Assembly (NCBI GenBank): GCA_020846515.1
Contig: JADLDX010000316.1
Span: forward strand, 1-5,464
Length of the DNA: 5,464 bases
Source: Pirellulaceae bacterium
Lineage (GTDB): Bacteria > Planctomycetota > Planctomycetia > Pirellulales > Pirellulaceae
Direction of reading: 5' to 3'
In this document: positions 1 through 5,456 of the stretch, one piece after another
Layout of the letters: the number at the start of each line of letters is the position of its first letter
How positions within the stretch are numbered: the first letter of the stretch is position 1
Notes under the pieces: generated by a model
What the model was told of the DNA's origin: nothing
Seen by the model: the letters and a program-made list of their open reading frames with translations, nothing else
Databases searched by the model: none
Position numbers and translations under genes: made by a program

Positions 1-30
1 ACGGTTGAAGGTCAGGTGGCCGAGCGCTGA
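1..30 (+). CDS. Possible C-terminal tail of an upstream gene (partial)
   Basis: Frame 1 is open from the window edge and reads TVEGQVAER before a TGA at 28-30. Third codon positions are mostly G or C, as in the clear genes here. Nine codons are too few to identify a product. Frame 2 is also open, up to a TAA at 32-34 (RLKVRWPSAE), so the choice of frame is uncertain. The 139 bases between this stop and the ABC ATPase start hold no convincing promoter or terminator: there is a 4-bp GGCC/GGCC stem at 59-70 without a T-run, and no well-spaced -35/-10 pair. Confidence 0.3.
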   Translation, partial: TVEGQVAER

Positions 31-169
31 GTAACAACTATGTCCTCTTGAAGCCACCGGCCATACGGCCAGTCAAACGAACCTACGTGAATTTGCCAAA
101 ATCCCAATCACCTTGGGCGACATGCTTAATACTTTCGACATCCGTCTTTTCTCTTGAGATACTCTACCT

Positions 170-1135
170 ATGAGCGCTGCTGACATCGTGGTCGAAACTG
201 ACCAACTCACCAAACGTTATGGTGATTTTACGGCTTTGGATGCGCTGAGTATCCAAGTGAAGCGTGGTGAGATTCTTGGCTTTATCGGTCCCAATGGTGC
301 AGGCAAGACGACCTGCATCAAAATCCTGGTAGGGCTATCGCGTCCCAGTTCCGGTCGAGCCGCCATTGCGGGAGTGGATTGCGCCCAAGGCTCGCGAAAA
401 ATCAAACGTCTGGTCGGTTACATGCCCGATCGATTCGGTTCGTACGACAACATGCGTGTGCGCGAGTACTTAGATTTTTTCGGAGCCACCTACGGAATTC
501 CCTTAAAGCGGCGCAATGCACGCATCGACGAAGTCCTGGAGATTACTAGTTCGGCCTATATGCAGGACAAGTTTGTCGAGAGTCTGAGCCATGGTATGCA
601 GCAACGCGTCGGCATCGCGCGCACTCTGCTGCACGATCCAGAAGTTATCATATTGGACGAGCCGGCGAACGGCTTGGACCCGACAGCCCGCATTGAGATG
701 CGTGAACTGCTGCTAAAACTGGCCGCTTCGGGTAAGACGCTGATCGTGACCAGTCACATTCTGCCGGAGCTAGCGCGCATCTGTAACACGGTGGCGATTA
801 TCACAGGCGGAAAGCTGCGCGCCTTTGGAGCCTTGGACGACGTCATGCGTCAACTGTGTCCACGTCGCAGTTACGAAGTCCAACTGCTCAAAGCCGAACA
901 GATCCTTCAGGCGGAGAAATCCCTGAGCGGTTGGTTGAAGTCGGATGAGACTTTGAGTGTCAGTCAAGCTGAACGCGTGTTGCGATTTCCGACATCGCGT
1001 CCGGAGAGCGAGTTAGCCGGCCTGCTGCAGACGCTGGTTGCACAACGCATCGAGATAGCGCAGTTCCGAGAAGTGGCCACCGATCTGGAAGATGCATTTT
1101 TGAGTGTCGCAGGGCCCAAGAATACACACGCCTGA
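170..1135 (+). CDS. ABC-2 type transporter, ATP-binding subunit
   Basis: This is the cytoplasmic ATPase of an ABC-2 type exporter; it would bind and hydrolyse ATP to drive the permease encoded next. All nucleotide-binding motifs are visible in order: A-loop aromatic Y17; Walker A GPNGAGKTT at residues 40-48; Q-loop region GYMPD at 83-87; signature LSHGMQQR at 139-146; Walker B VIILDEP at 159-165; D-loop GLDP at 168-171; H-loop TSH with H196. Residues from about 222 to 321 form the C-terminal extension common in this subfamily (DUF4162-like), closing with the typical LEDAFL motif. Two motif positions are non-canonical: Asp87 sits where Gln is usual in the Q-loop, and His141 replaces the first Gly of LSGG. 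As far as I recall, Asp in the Q-loop is a known variant of this subfamily, so the protein is probably active. The start at 170 gives a normal N-terminus; only a weak GAGA (156-159) precedes it. Substrate is not deducible. Confidence 0.95.
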   Translation: MSAADIVVETDQLTKRYGDFTALDALSIQVKRGEILGFIGPNGAGKTTCIKILVGLSRPSSGRAAIAGVDCAQGSRKIKRLVGYMPDRFGSYDNMRVREYLDFFGATYGIPLKRRNARIDEVLEITSSAYMQDKFVESLSHGMQQRVGIARTLLHDPEVIILDEPANGLDPTARIEMRELLLKLAASGKTLIVTSHILPELARICNTVAIITGGKLRAFGALDDVMRQLCPRRSYEVQLLKAEQILQAEKSLSGWLKSDETLSVSQAERVLRFPTSRPESELAGLLQTLVAQRIEIAQFREVATDLEDAFLSVAGPKNTHA

Positions 1136-1147
1136 CGCACGTGCGTC
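1134..1147. repeat. 14-bp perfect palindrome overlapping the ATPase stop codon
   Basis: GACGCACGTGCGTC is its own reverse complement and begins on the second base of the TGA stop. As RNA it could fold into a 5-bp stem with an ACGT loop. There is no T-run after it (TGATTTGCAC follows), so it is not a standard intrinsic terminator. It could be a protein-binding site with a CACGTG core, a 3'-end stabilising hairpin, or chance. Confidence 0.5.
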
Positions 1148-1168
1148 TGATTTGCACGCCTTCAGCTG

Positions 1169-1190
1169 GCCCACAGCATGCCCACAGTAC
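1169..1190 (+). repeat. Two copies of an 11-bp direct repeat
   Basis: GCCCACAG occurs at 1169-1176 and again at 1180-1187, each followed by a 3-base spacer (CAT, then TAC), giving an 11-bp period. It lies in the ATPase-permease gap just upstream of the 15-bp array. Function unknown. Confidence 0.5.
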
Positions 1191-1223
1191 GTGTGTTGTG
1201 CAGTGCATGCCTTGAACACCTTA

Positions 1224-1276
1224 TCAACCGCAGATTAGTCAACCGCCGATCAATCAACCACCAGTACAGTCAACTA
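1224..1276 (+). repeat. Degenerate 15-bp tandem array ending at the permease start codon
   Basis: Units begin with TCAACC at 1224 (TCAACCGCAGATTAG), 1239 (TCAACCGCCGATCAA) and 1254 (TCAACCACCAGTACAG, one base longer). A partial fourth unit, TCAACTA, at 1270-1276 runs into the ATG. The array replaces any Shine-Dalgarno sequence for the permease. Read in the permease frame it would give five-residue repeats (QPQIS, QPPIN, QPPVQ), but there is no ATG/GTG/TTG between the in-frame TGA at 1213-1215 and the ATG at 1276, so coding is unlikely. Confidence 0.7.
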
Positions 1277-2928
1277 TGAATACAGCCGTCTTTCGACGCG
1301 AACTATTGGAACGCCTGCGAGCCTCACGGACGATGGCCTCAGTGCTAGCTTGCGCGCTGTTGTCCAGCCTACTAGTCTGGTTGCGTTGGCCAACCGATTC
1401 GCGGCTGGACATTGTTAGTCAAGGATCGATGCAGGTCTTTGGTCCGCTGGCGTACGCTTTGGCGGTGGCCATTTTTTTGTTGGTTCCGGCGTTTCCGGCT
1501 ACGGCACTGGTGGGTGAACGGCGGCGTGGCACACTCGCGTTGTTGCTCAATTCTCCGCTCAGCCGCATGGAAATTTATCTGGGAAAGTTGGTTAGCAACT
1601 TTCTACTAGCCGCTTTGATCGTGTCGGTCAGCCTGCCGGCCTTGGCGGCATGTTATGCCATGGGAGGCCTATCAGCTCGTGAGCAGCTTTTGCCTCTGCT
1701 AGCCGTACTGTTAGCCATGTCGCTACAGTTTAGTGCGGTCGGCTTATGGGTCAGTTCTCGCGCCGCCACCAGCGACTCGAGCTTGCGTTGGACATATGCC
1801 GCCGTGCTGGGACTGGTCGTATTATCGTTGGCACCTTCGGCCATTATTGGCAATGTTTCTAGCGTATTGGGCTTTTTGGCGCGCACGTTAACCTTGCTAT
1901 CGCCGCTGGGCGCGCTGCGGGAATTGACCAGCACCGATGCCGCTACGGCTGAGCTGGCGTTGTCCGACAATTGGTTGGGATACTGTGTGGCAGCCGTGCT
2001 CTCGAGCATTGTGTGCGCGATCGGTACCTTGGTGGCCCTCAACCCCTATCGTTCCGATCGTCCCAAGCCAACCGGGGTTATGTCTCACAATCGTCGACAA
2101 GCCGGCCGCATTTTTCGCCGGCTCAGTTACCTGGTCGATCCACAATCGCGCAAAGCCGGTAGTCCGTGGTGGATCAATCCCGTCATGGTGAAAGAGTTTC
2201 GCACGCGTAAGTTCGGACGATTGCATTGGCTGATTCGTTTGATTGCCGTGTGCGCCATCGTATCGTTGACCTTGACAGTCATTTCAGCCACCGGGACCGT
2301 CAGTTGGGGCGTCAATCGAATTGCCGCGACGTTGGTGCTCATGCAAACCTCGTTGCTGATTGTGCTAGGCCCAAGTCTGGCGGCCGGTTTAATTGCGGCC
2401 GAACGCGAGACCGGCGGGTGGCAACTGCTGCGCATGACTCCCATGTATTCTATTCGCATCGTCGTTGGAAAACTGATGAGCGTCGTTTGGACGATGAGCT
2501 TGATCCTCTTGGCCACATTGCCCGGGTACCTGGTGATGATGTGGATTCAACCATCGATTGCTCCCCAGGTCCAGCGCGTGCTGCTCTCCTTGGTGCTGGC
2601 CACGGTAGTCATCATCTCGGTGAGTGCGATGGTTAGCGCTTTCTGGAAAAACGCAGCAGCGGCTACTGCGACCAGCTATGGCGTTTTGCTGGCCCTGTTC
2701 GCGGGCACGCTGTTGGTTTGGCTGGCTCGCGGAAAACCGTTTGGAGCACAACTGGTCGAACGCGTGCTAATGTTCAATCCCGCCGCTGCCGCGTTAGCGG
2801 AAATTCGCACGCCGGGATTTGAAGAGTACACATTGTTGCCGATCTCGTGGTGGATCGGACTGGGCATTTCCGCCACCTGTTTGTCTATCCTTTCCATTCG
2901 AACCTGGCAATTGACCCGCCCTGACTGA
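1276..2928 (+). CDS. ABC-2 type transporter permease, fused double-length form
   Basis: This is an integral cytoplasmic-membrane protein, the expected partner of the ATPase encoded 140 bp upstream. It has about 12 hydrophobic segments in two sets of six: roughly residues 19-37, 56-77, 107-128, 136-160, 175-193, 236-256, then 318-338, 348-373, 402-423, 433-456, 463-483 and 524-541. The two halves are homologous. Residues 81-105 (ERRRG...SPLSRMEI..GKL) align without gaps to 376-400 (ERETG...TPMYSIRI..GKL), sharing E, R, G, LL, P, I and GKL. Each half opens with an amphipathic segment: FRRELLERLR near the N-terminus and NPVMVKEFRTRK at 301-312. A polar linker of about 50 residues (256-305) joins them. 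Single ABC-2 permeases are typically about 250-400 residues, so 550 fits a fused dimer. The ATG at 1276 is the first usable start after an in-frame stop at 1213; no SD is present. Substrate unknown. Confidence 0.93.
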   Translation: MNTAVFRRELLERLRASRTMASVLACALLSSLLVWLRWPTDSRLDIVSQGSMQVFGPLAYALAVAIFLLVPAFPATALVGERRRGTLALLLNSPLSRMEIYLGKLVSNFLLAALIVSVSLPALAACYAMGGLSAREQLLPLLAVLLAMSLQFSAVGLWVSSRAATSDSSLRWTYAAVLGLVVLSLAPSAIIGNVSSVLGFLARTLTLLSPLGALRELTSTDAATAELALSDNWLGYCVAAVLSSIVCAIGTLVALNPYRSDRPKPTGVMSHNRRQAGRIFRRLSYLVDPQSRKAGSPWWINPVMVKEFRTRKFGRLHWLIRLIAVCAIVSLTLTVISATGTVSWGVNRIAATLVLMQTSLLIVLGPSLAAGLIAAERETGGWQLLRMTPMYSIRIVVGKLMSVVWTMSLILLATLPGYLVMMWIQPSIAPQVQRVLLSLVLATVVIISVSAMVSAFWKNAAAATATSYGVLLALFAGTLLVWLARGKPFGAQLVERVLMFNPAAAALAEIRTPGFEEYTLLPISWWIGLGISATCLSILSIRTWQLTRPD

Positions 2929-2939
2929 ACTGACCCGGC

Positions 2940-2984
2940 AGCACACAACCTAACAGCACACAACCTAACAGCACACAACTTGAC
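2940..2984 (+). repeat. Three-unit 15-bp tandem repeat downstream of the permease
   Basis: AGCACACAACCTAAC at 2940-2954 is repeated exactly at 2955-2969. A third copy at 2970-2984 differs at two positions (AGCACACAACTTGAC). The array starts 11 bases after the permease stop and ends 41 bases before the next start codon. In the downstream gene's frame it contains TAA stops, so it is not coding. The two substitutions in the third copy create a TTGACA at 2980-2985, but no -10 box lies at the right distance. Confidence 0.85.
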
Positions 2985-3015
2985 AGTGCGGCCCGGGCTG
3001 AATCCGTGGCGCAAC

Positions 3016-3021
3016 CGAGGA
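3016..3021 (+). promoter_or_regulatory. Ribosome binding site of the HEAT-repeat gene
   Basis: CGAGGA, containing the SD-like core GAGGA, ends 4 bases before the ATG at 3026. It supports that start, which also places a well-formed signal peptide at the very N-terminus. Confidence 0.6.
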
Positions 3022-3025
3022 CACT

Positions 3026-4765
3026 ATGCGTAACATTGTTCGTAAACTAAAGATGATGCTTTTGCAGACAATGCCATTAGGCTTGGTCGGCATGTTGGGC
3101 GGTTATGCGTTGATGCTGGGGCCATCCATCAGTCGAGCTGCGGAGCCGATTCGCGTCGAGTATTTGTGGCAGAGCCAGCCGACCTTGCCTTTTGTGTGGG
3201 GGATCATCGAGAATCAGCCGATGGTTCGAGCCACGCCGGGTCAAGTTCAGTCGGAGCATATTAGTGAGCGTATGAGTGCCGCGCAGGCGGTTCTTCGCGT
3301 GCCTAAGAGTCCTGGTTTTGATCAAGCGCAAATCCTGACGTCGCTGATCAATCGGCTCTCCAGTGGTGAACCTGACCTGCTCGTGCGCGCTGAAATGATC
3401 GCGGCAGTTTGTGAACTGGATAATGGTCAGCATGCGGCCATGTTGTGGAAGCTCTCGAGCGGTGAGCGGTTGCTCCAACCGATTGTTGAACGGGCATGTA
3501 TCGGTTGGCGAAACAACCAACCTCTGGCCCAGTGGCGTGCGCGATTGAAATCCATGACCGCTAGTGAGCAAGAGTTACTGCAGGCGGTCGACGGATTGCG
3601 TGCCACTGGCACTGCGGAAGACGTACCGCAGCTTAAACGCATGGTCACCGACGCCACGTTGTCGATATCGCTGCGGTTAGGCTGTGCTCACGCTCTGGGG
3701 CAATTGAGCAATACCAGTGAGCTGGAGCTAGCCAAGCAACTACGCGGTTCCGGTGCGCAGCACGCGGAACTCATGGCTGTTCATGTGCTGGCAAGCTCAC
3801 CGCCTAAGGCGGTCACGGAATTTGTTCAAGACATCCTTAATCGTAGTGCCCCCGAGGCTCAACGGGCAGCCTATCGATGGTTGTGCGAACATGATCAGAT
3901 TGTTGCGCAAAAGAGAGCCATGGAATTCATCAAGAACGTTGATCCGGAAATGCGTTCCATGGCGATTTTGCAAATCACCGCGGCTGATAACAGCGACACT
4001 TTGCCGGCACTGTTCGATGTCTTTTCCGATGAACATCCTGCACGGCGCAATCAAGCTCGCGAACAGTTATTGATTTGTAGTGAGCGTTCGCCTGAGCATC
4101 TTCAGTCGATTGCGAAGTTACTGACCGAGGCACTGAAGACCGATCAGTGGCGACCGGTAGAGCAGGCGATGCGTTTGGCCGTTGAACTTCAACGGGCCGA
4201 GCATGTAGATCGACTACTGGAGTTGTTAGACCATCCACGTCAGGAGGTCTGCATTACGGCCGGTTGGGCCCTGCGGCACTTGGCCACTGAAGAGGATACA
4301 CTACGGGCCATGTTGGCCCATGCAGAATTGTGGACCAATAAACTGGGCAGCGTGACAGAGGCTCCGACCGTTGAAGAACCCGATCGTCGCCGGGTAGCGC
4401 ACCTTCTGGAAGCCTTTGGCCATCGCAAGTATGAGCCGGCCAAAGATCTGGCGTTGAAGTACGTTCCCAAGAACTTGGGCATGGGTTTGATCACCCGCAT
4501 GACCGGAATCTGGGCGTGCGGCAAGCTGTGGGAGCAGGGCGAGAACGAAAAGTTGACCCGAGAATTGGAAGCTCGCATCGCGGACAAGAACAACTTGTTT
4601 TCGGAGTTGGAAAGCATTCGCTTTGCGGCTACGTTAGCCTTGGGTTGGATCGCCGATACCGACTCGCGCCAGGCCCTGGTTGTCAACGATGAACCCCGCC
4701 CCAGCCCCATTCATTTCGCGACGGCCTGGGCGTTGTCGCGTGTCGATCAGCGAGCAAGCAAGTGA
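3026..4765 (+). CDS. Exported HEAT-repeat protein of unknown function
   Basis: I do not recognise this 579-residue protein as a named family. The N-terminus is a signal peptide: basic residues (RNIVRKLK), a hydrophobic core at about residues 10-32, and a likely cleavage region at SRAAEP (36-41). It should therefore be periplasmic or membrane-anchored. Residues 42-80 are a distinct non-repetitive stretch. From about 85 to the end it is almost entirely helical with HEAT-like repeats. The clearest are near 190-228 (a GTAEDVPQL...LRLGCAHALGQL pattern), 394-421 (VDRLLELLDHPRQEV...AGWALRHLA), 530-545 (IRFAATLALGWIAD) and 563-573 (HFATAWALSRV). Such alpha-solenoids usually bind other proteins; no catalytic motif is visible. 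It lies 97 bp after the permease on the same strand, so co-transcription and a link to the transporter are possible but unproven. Confidence 0.87.
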   Translation: MRNIVRKLKMMLLQTMPLGLVGMLGGYALMLGPSISRAAEPIRVEYLWQSQPTLPFVWGIIENQPMVRATPGQVQSEHISERMSAAQAVLRVPKSPGFDQAQILTSLINRLSSGEPDLLVRAEMIAAVCELDNGQHAAMLWKLSSGERLLQPIVERACIGWRNNQPLAQWRARLKSMTASEQELLQAVDGLRATGTAEDVPQLKRMVTDATLSISLRLGCAHALGQLSNTSELELAKQLRGSGAQHAELMAVHVLASSPPKAVTEFVQDILNRSAPEAQRAAYRWLCEHDQIVAQKRAMEFIKNVDPEMRSMAILQITAADNSDTLPALFDVFSDEHPARRNQAREQLLICSERSPEHLQSIAKLLTEALKTDQWRPVEQAMRLAVELQRAEHVDRLLELLDHPRQEVCITAGWALRHLATEEDTLRAMLAHAELWTNKLGSVTEAPTVEEPDRRRVAHLLEAFGHRKYEPAKDLALKYVPKNLGMGLITRMTGIWACGKLWEQGENEKLTRELEARIADKNNLFSELESIRFAATLALGWIADTDSRQALVVNDEPRPSPIHFATAWALSRVDQRASK

Positions 4766-4836
4766 GGCTGGAGACTCCATGTTTCGACACCGACGAGAGC
4801 TCAGATTGCCAAATTGTAGCGCGATCAAAATTTGCC

Positions 4837-4888
4837 GAGGGCCCTCTAAAGGGCGACAGATGTAATGCAAAACGCCCTTGACAGGGCG
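4837..4888 (+). promoter_or_regulatory. Cluster of alternative GGGC/GCCC hairpins between the HEAT and HU genes
   Basis: Four complementary arms lie within 52 bases. GCCCT (4841-4845) can pair with AGGGC (4850-4854) around a CTAA loop. CGCCCT (4873-4878) can pair perfectly with AGGGCG (4883-4888) around a TGAC loop. Alternatively AAGGGCG (4849-4855) can pair with CGCCCTT (4873-4879), which excludes both. GAGGGCCCTC at 4837-4846 is also a 10-bp palindrome. The + strand has no T-run directly after the last stem. Read on the minus strand, the last hairpin is followed by TTTTGC, a weak terminator-like tail. The cluster may end the HEAT transcript, regulate read-through into the HU gene, or be a protein-binding site. 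Confidence 0.5.
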
Positions 4889-4893
4889 GTCAC

Positions 4894-4945
4894 GAGCAAA
4901 AAATGTCAAAATCATTGCCTTTTTCAGCGTTTTTTTGCTTTGCTC
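4894..4945. repeat. AT-rich inverted repeat with A- and T-tracts
   Basis: GAGCAAA at 4894-4900 is the reverse complement of TTTGCTC at 4939-4945. GCAAAAAA at 4896-4903 matches TTTTTTGC at 4931-4938. An inner AATG/CATT pair lies at 4902-4905 and 4913-4916. The region holds A6, T5 and T7 tracts immediately upstream of the HU promoter. It could act as an UP-element, as curved DNA favoured by nucleoid proteins, or as the U-rich end of the preceding transcript. Confidence 0.4.
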
Positions 4946-4949
4946 CTAG

Positions 4950-4977
4950 TTGAAATTTGCGTTCATCCGTTTTTAAT
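4950..4977 (+). promoter_or_regulatory. Probable sigma-70-type promoter of the HU gene
   Basis: TTGAAA at 4950-4955 (5 of 6 to the -35 consensus) and TTTAAT at 4972-4977 (5 of 6 to the -10 consensus) are separated by 16 bases. T-tracts lie just upstream. Transcription would begin near 4983-4985, giving a leader of about 65 nt before the HU start codon. Confidence 0.65.
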
Positions 4978-4992
4978 GGTCACGACACGACG

Positions 4993-5010
4993 TGCAGACG
5001 AACGTCTGTA
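4993..5010 (+). promoter_or_regulatory. Hairpin in the HU gene 5' leader
   Basis: CAGACG (4995-5000) and CGTCTG (5003-5008) are a perfect inverted repeat separated by AA. With a flanking G-U and a T-A pair the RNA stem reaches 7 bp, closed by a GAAC loop. It would lie about 10 nt from the predicted transcription start. It could be a transcript-stabilising 5' hairpin or, as DNA, an operator. Confidence 0.45.
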
Positions 5011-5034
5011 GGGTACGAAGATTTTTCTTATTGG

Positions 5035-5041
5035 AAAGGGA
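5035..5041 (+). promoter_or_regulatory. Ribosome binding site deciding the HU start
   Basis: AAAGGGA ends 8 bases before the ATG at 5050. It fixes the start there rather than at an in-frame TTG at 4957, which would lie inside the predicted promoter and add a 31-residue N-terminus unlike any HU protein. Confidence 0.65.
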
Positions 5042-5049
5042 TTGAAAGC

Positions 5050-5379
5050 ATGGCGAAGGCCGCAGCGAAGAAGAAGCCACCATCGAAGACCGAAGTTTTC
5101 ACGAGCATCGCCGAAAAGACTGAACTAACCAAGAAGCAGATCACTGCTGTCTTTGAAGCACTCAGCGAAGAGATCGCTCGTAACCTCGGCAAAAAGGGAC
5201 CTGGCGTGTTCCAGATTCCAAACCTGTGTAAGATCGTTGCCGTTAACAAGCCTGCGCTGCCAAAGCGTCAGGTACGCAATCCAGCCACCGGTGAAATGAA
5301 GTGGGCTGACCCCAAGCCAGCCTCGGTCGCCGTCCGCGTACGCGCGCTGAAGAAGCTCAAGGAAATGGTTGCCAAGTAA
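5050..5379 (+). CDS. HU-family DNA-binding protein
   Basis: This is a 109-residue nucleoid-associated protein that should dimerise and bend DNA. It opens with a lysine/alanine-rich tail (MAKAAAKKK). The HU helical dimerisation part follows at about 12-47 (SKTEVFTSIAEKTELTKKQ then FEALSEEIARNL). A GPGVFQIPNLCKIV stretch at 50-63 corresponds to the HU GxFxIxGLGxF strand. The DNA-gripping arm carries the hallmark RNPATGE at 76-82, with the intercalating proline at P78. It departs from E. coli-type HU after that: WADPKP replaces the usual IPA region, and VAVRVRALKKLKEMV (93-107) replaces the FKPGKALK ending. Similar endings are, as I recall, typical of planctomycete HU proteins. Lysines are almost all AAG, consistent with high expression. 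A good promoter and SD precede it. It appears to be its own transcription unit. Confidence 0.94.
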   Translation: MAKAAAKKKPPSKTEVFTSIAEKTELTKKQITAVFEALSEEIARNLGKKGPGVFQIPNLCKIVAVNKPALPKRQVRNPATGEMKWADPKPASVAVRVRALKKLKEMVAK

Positions 5380-5385
5380 TCCGCG

Positions 5386-5404
5386 GTGCCAACCAAGCTG
5401 GCAC
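5386..5404 (+). terminator. Stem-loop after the HU gene
   Basis: GTGCCA (5386-5391) and TGGCAC (5399-5404) form a perfect 6-bp stem with a 7-base loop, beginning 6 bases after the HU stop codon. No T-run follows, so it is at best a weak or U-less terminator; it may instead protect the 3' end of the mRNA. Confidence 0.4.
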
Positions 5405-5456
5405 TACCGTGAGTTACTCCTATCGCAATAAAGACTATGCAAAGGGTGAAACCTCA

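Noticed and set aside
59..70. GGCC-ATAC-GGCC stem as a terminator for the upstream gene
   Set aside because: Only a 4-bp stem and no following T-run.
1653..2042. Long reading frames on the minus strand across the permease and HEAT genes
   Set aside because: They lie antisense to well-supported genes, have low-complexity or unnatural composition, and show no recognisable motifs or start signals.
2226..2636. 136-codon + strand frame inside the permease
   Set aside because: It is an out-of-frame shadow of the permease second half, rich in His, Arg and Asp with no domain, and the permease frame shows clear internal homology here.
2940..2984. CRISPR array
   Set aside because: The 15-bp units are directly adjacent with no spacers and no cas genes are present.
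2980..3008. Promoter for the HEAT gene using TTGACA at 2980-2985
   Set aside because: The sequence at the -10 distance is GC-rich (TCCGTG) with no resemblance to TATAAT.
4878..4906. Promoter with a perfect TTGACA at 4878-4883
   Set aside because: At 16-18 bases downstream only AAATGT-like sequence occurs, a poor -10; the hexamer is better explained as part of the CGCCCT/AGGGCG hairpin.
4957..5049. In-frame N-terminal extension of the HU gene from a TTG at 4957
   Set aside because: It would start inside the predicted promoter, add 31 residues unlike HU proteins, and ignore the well-placed SD before the ATG at 5050.
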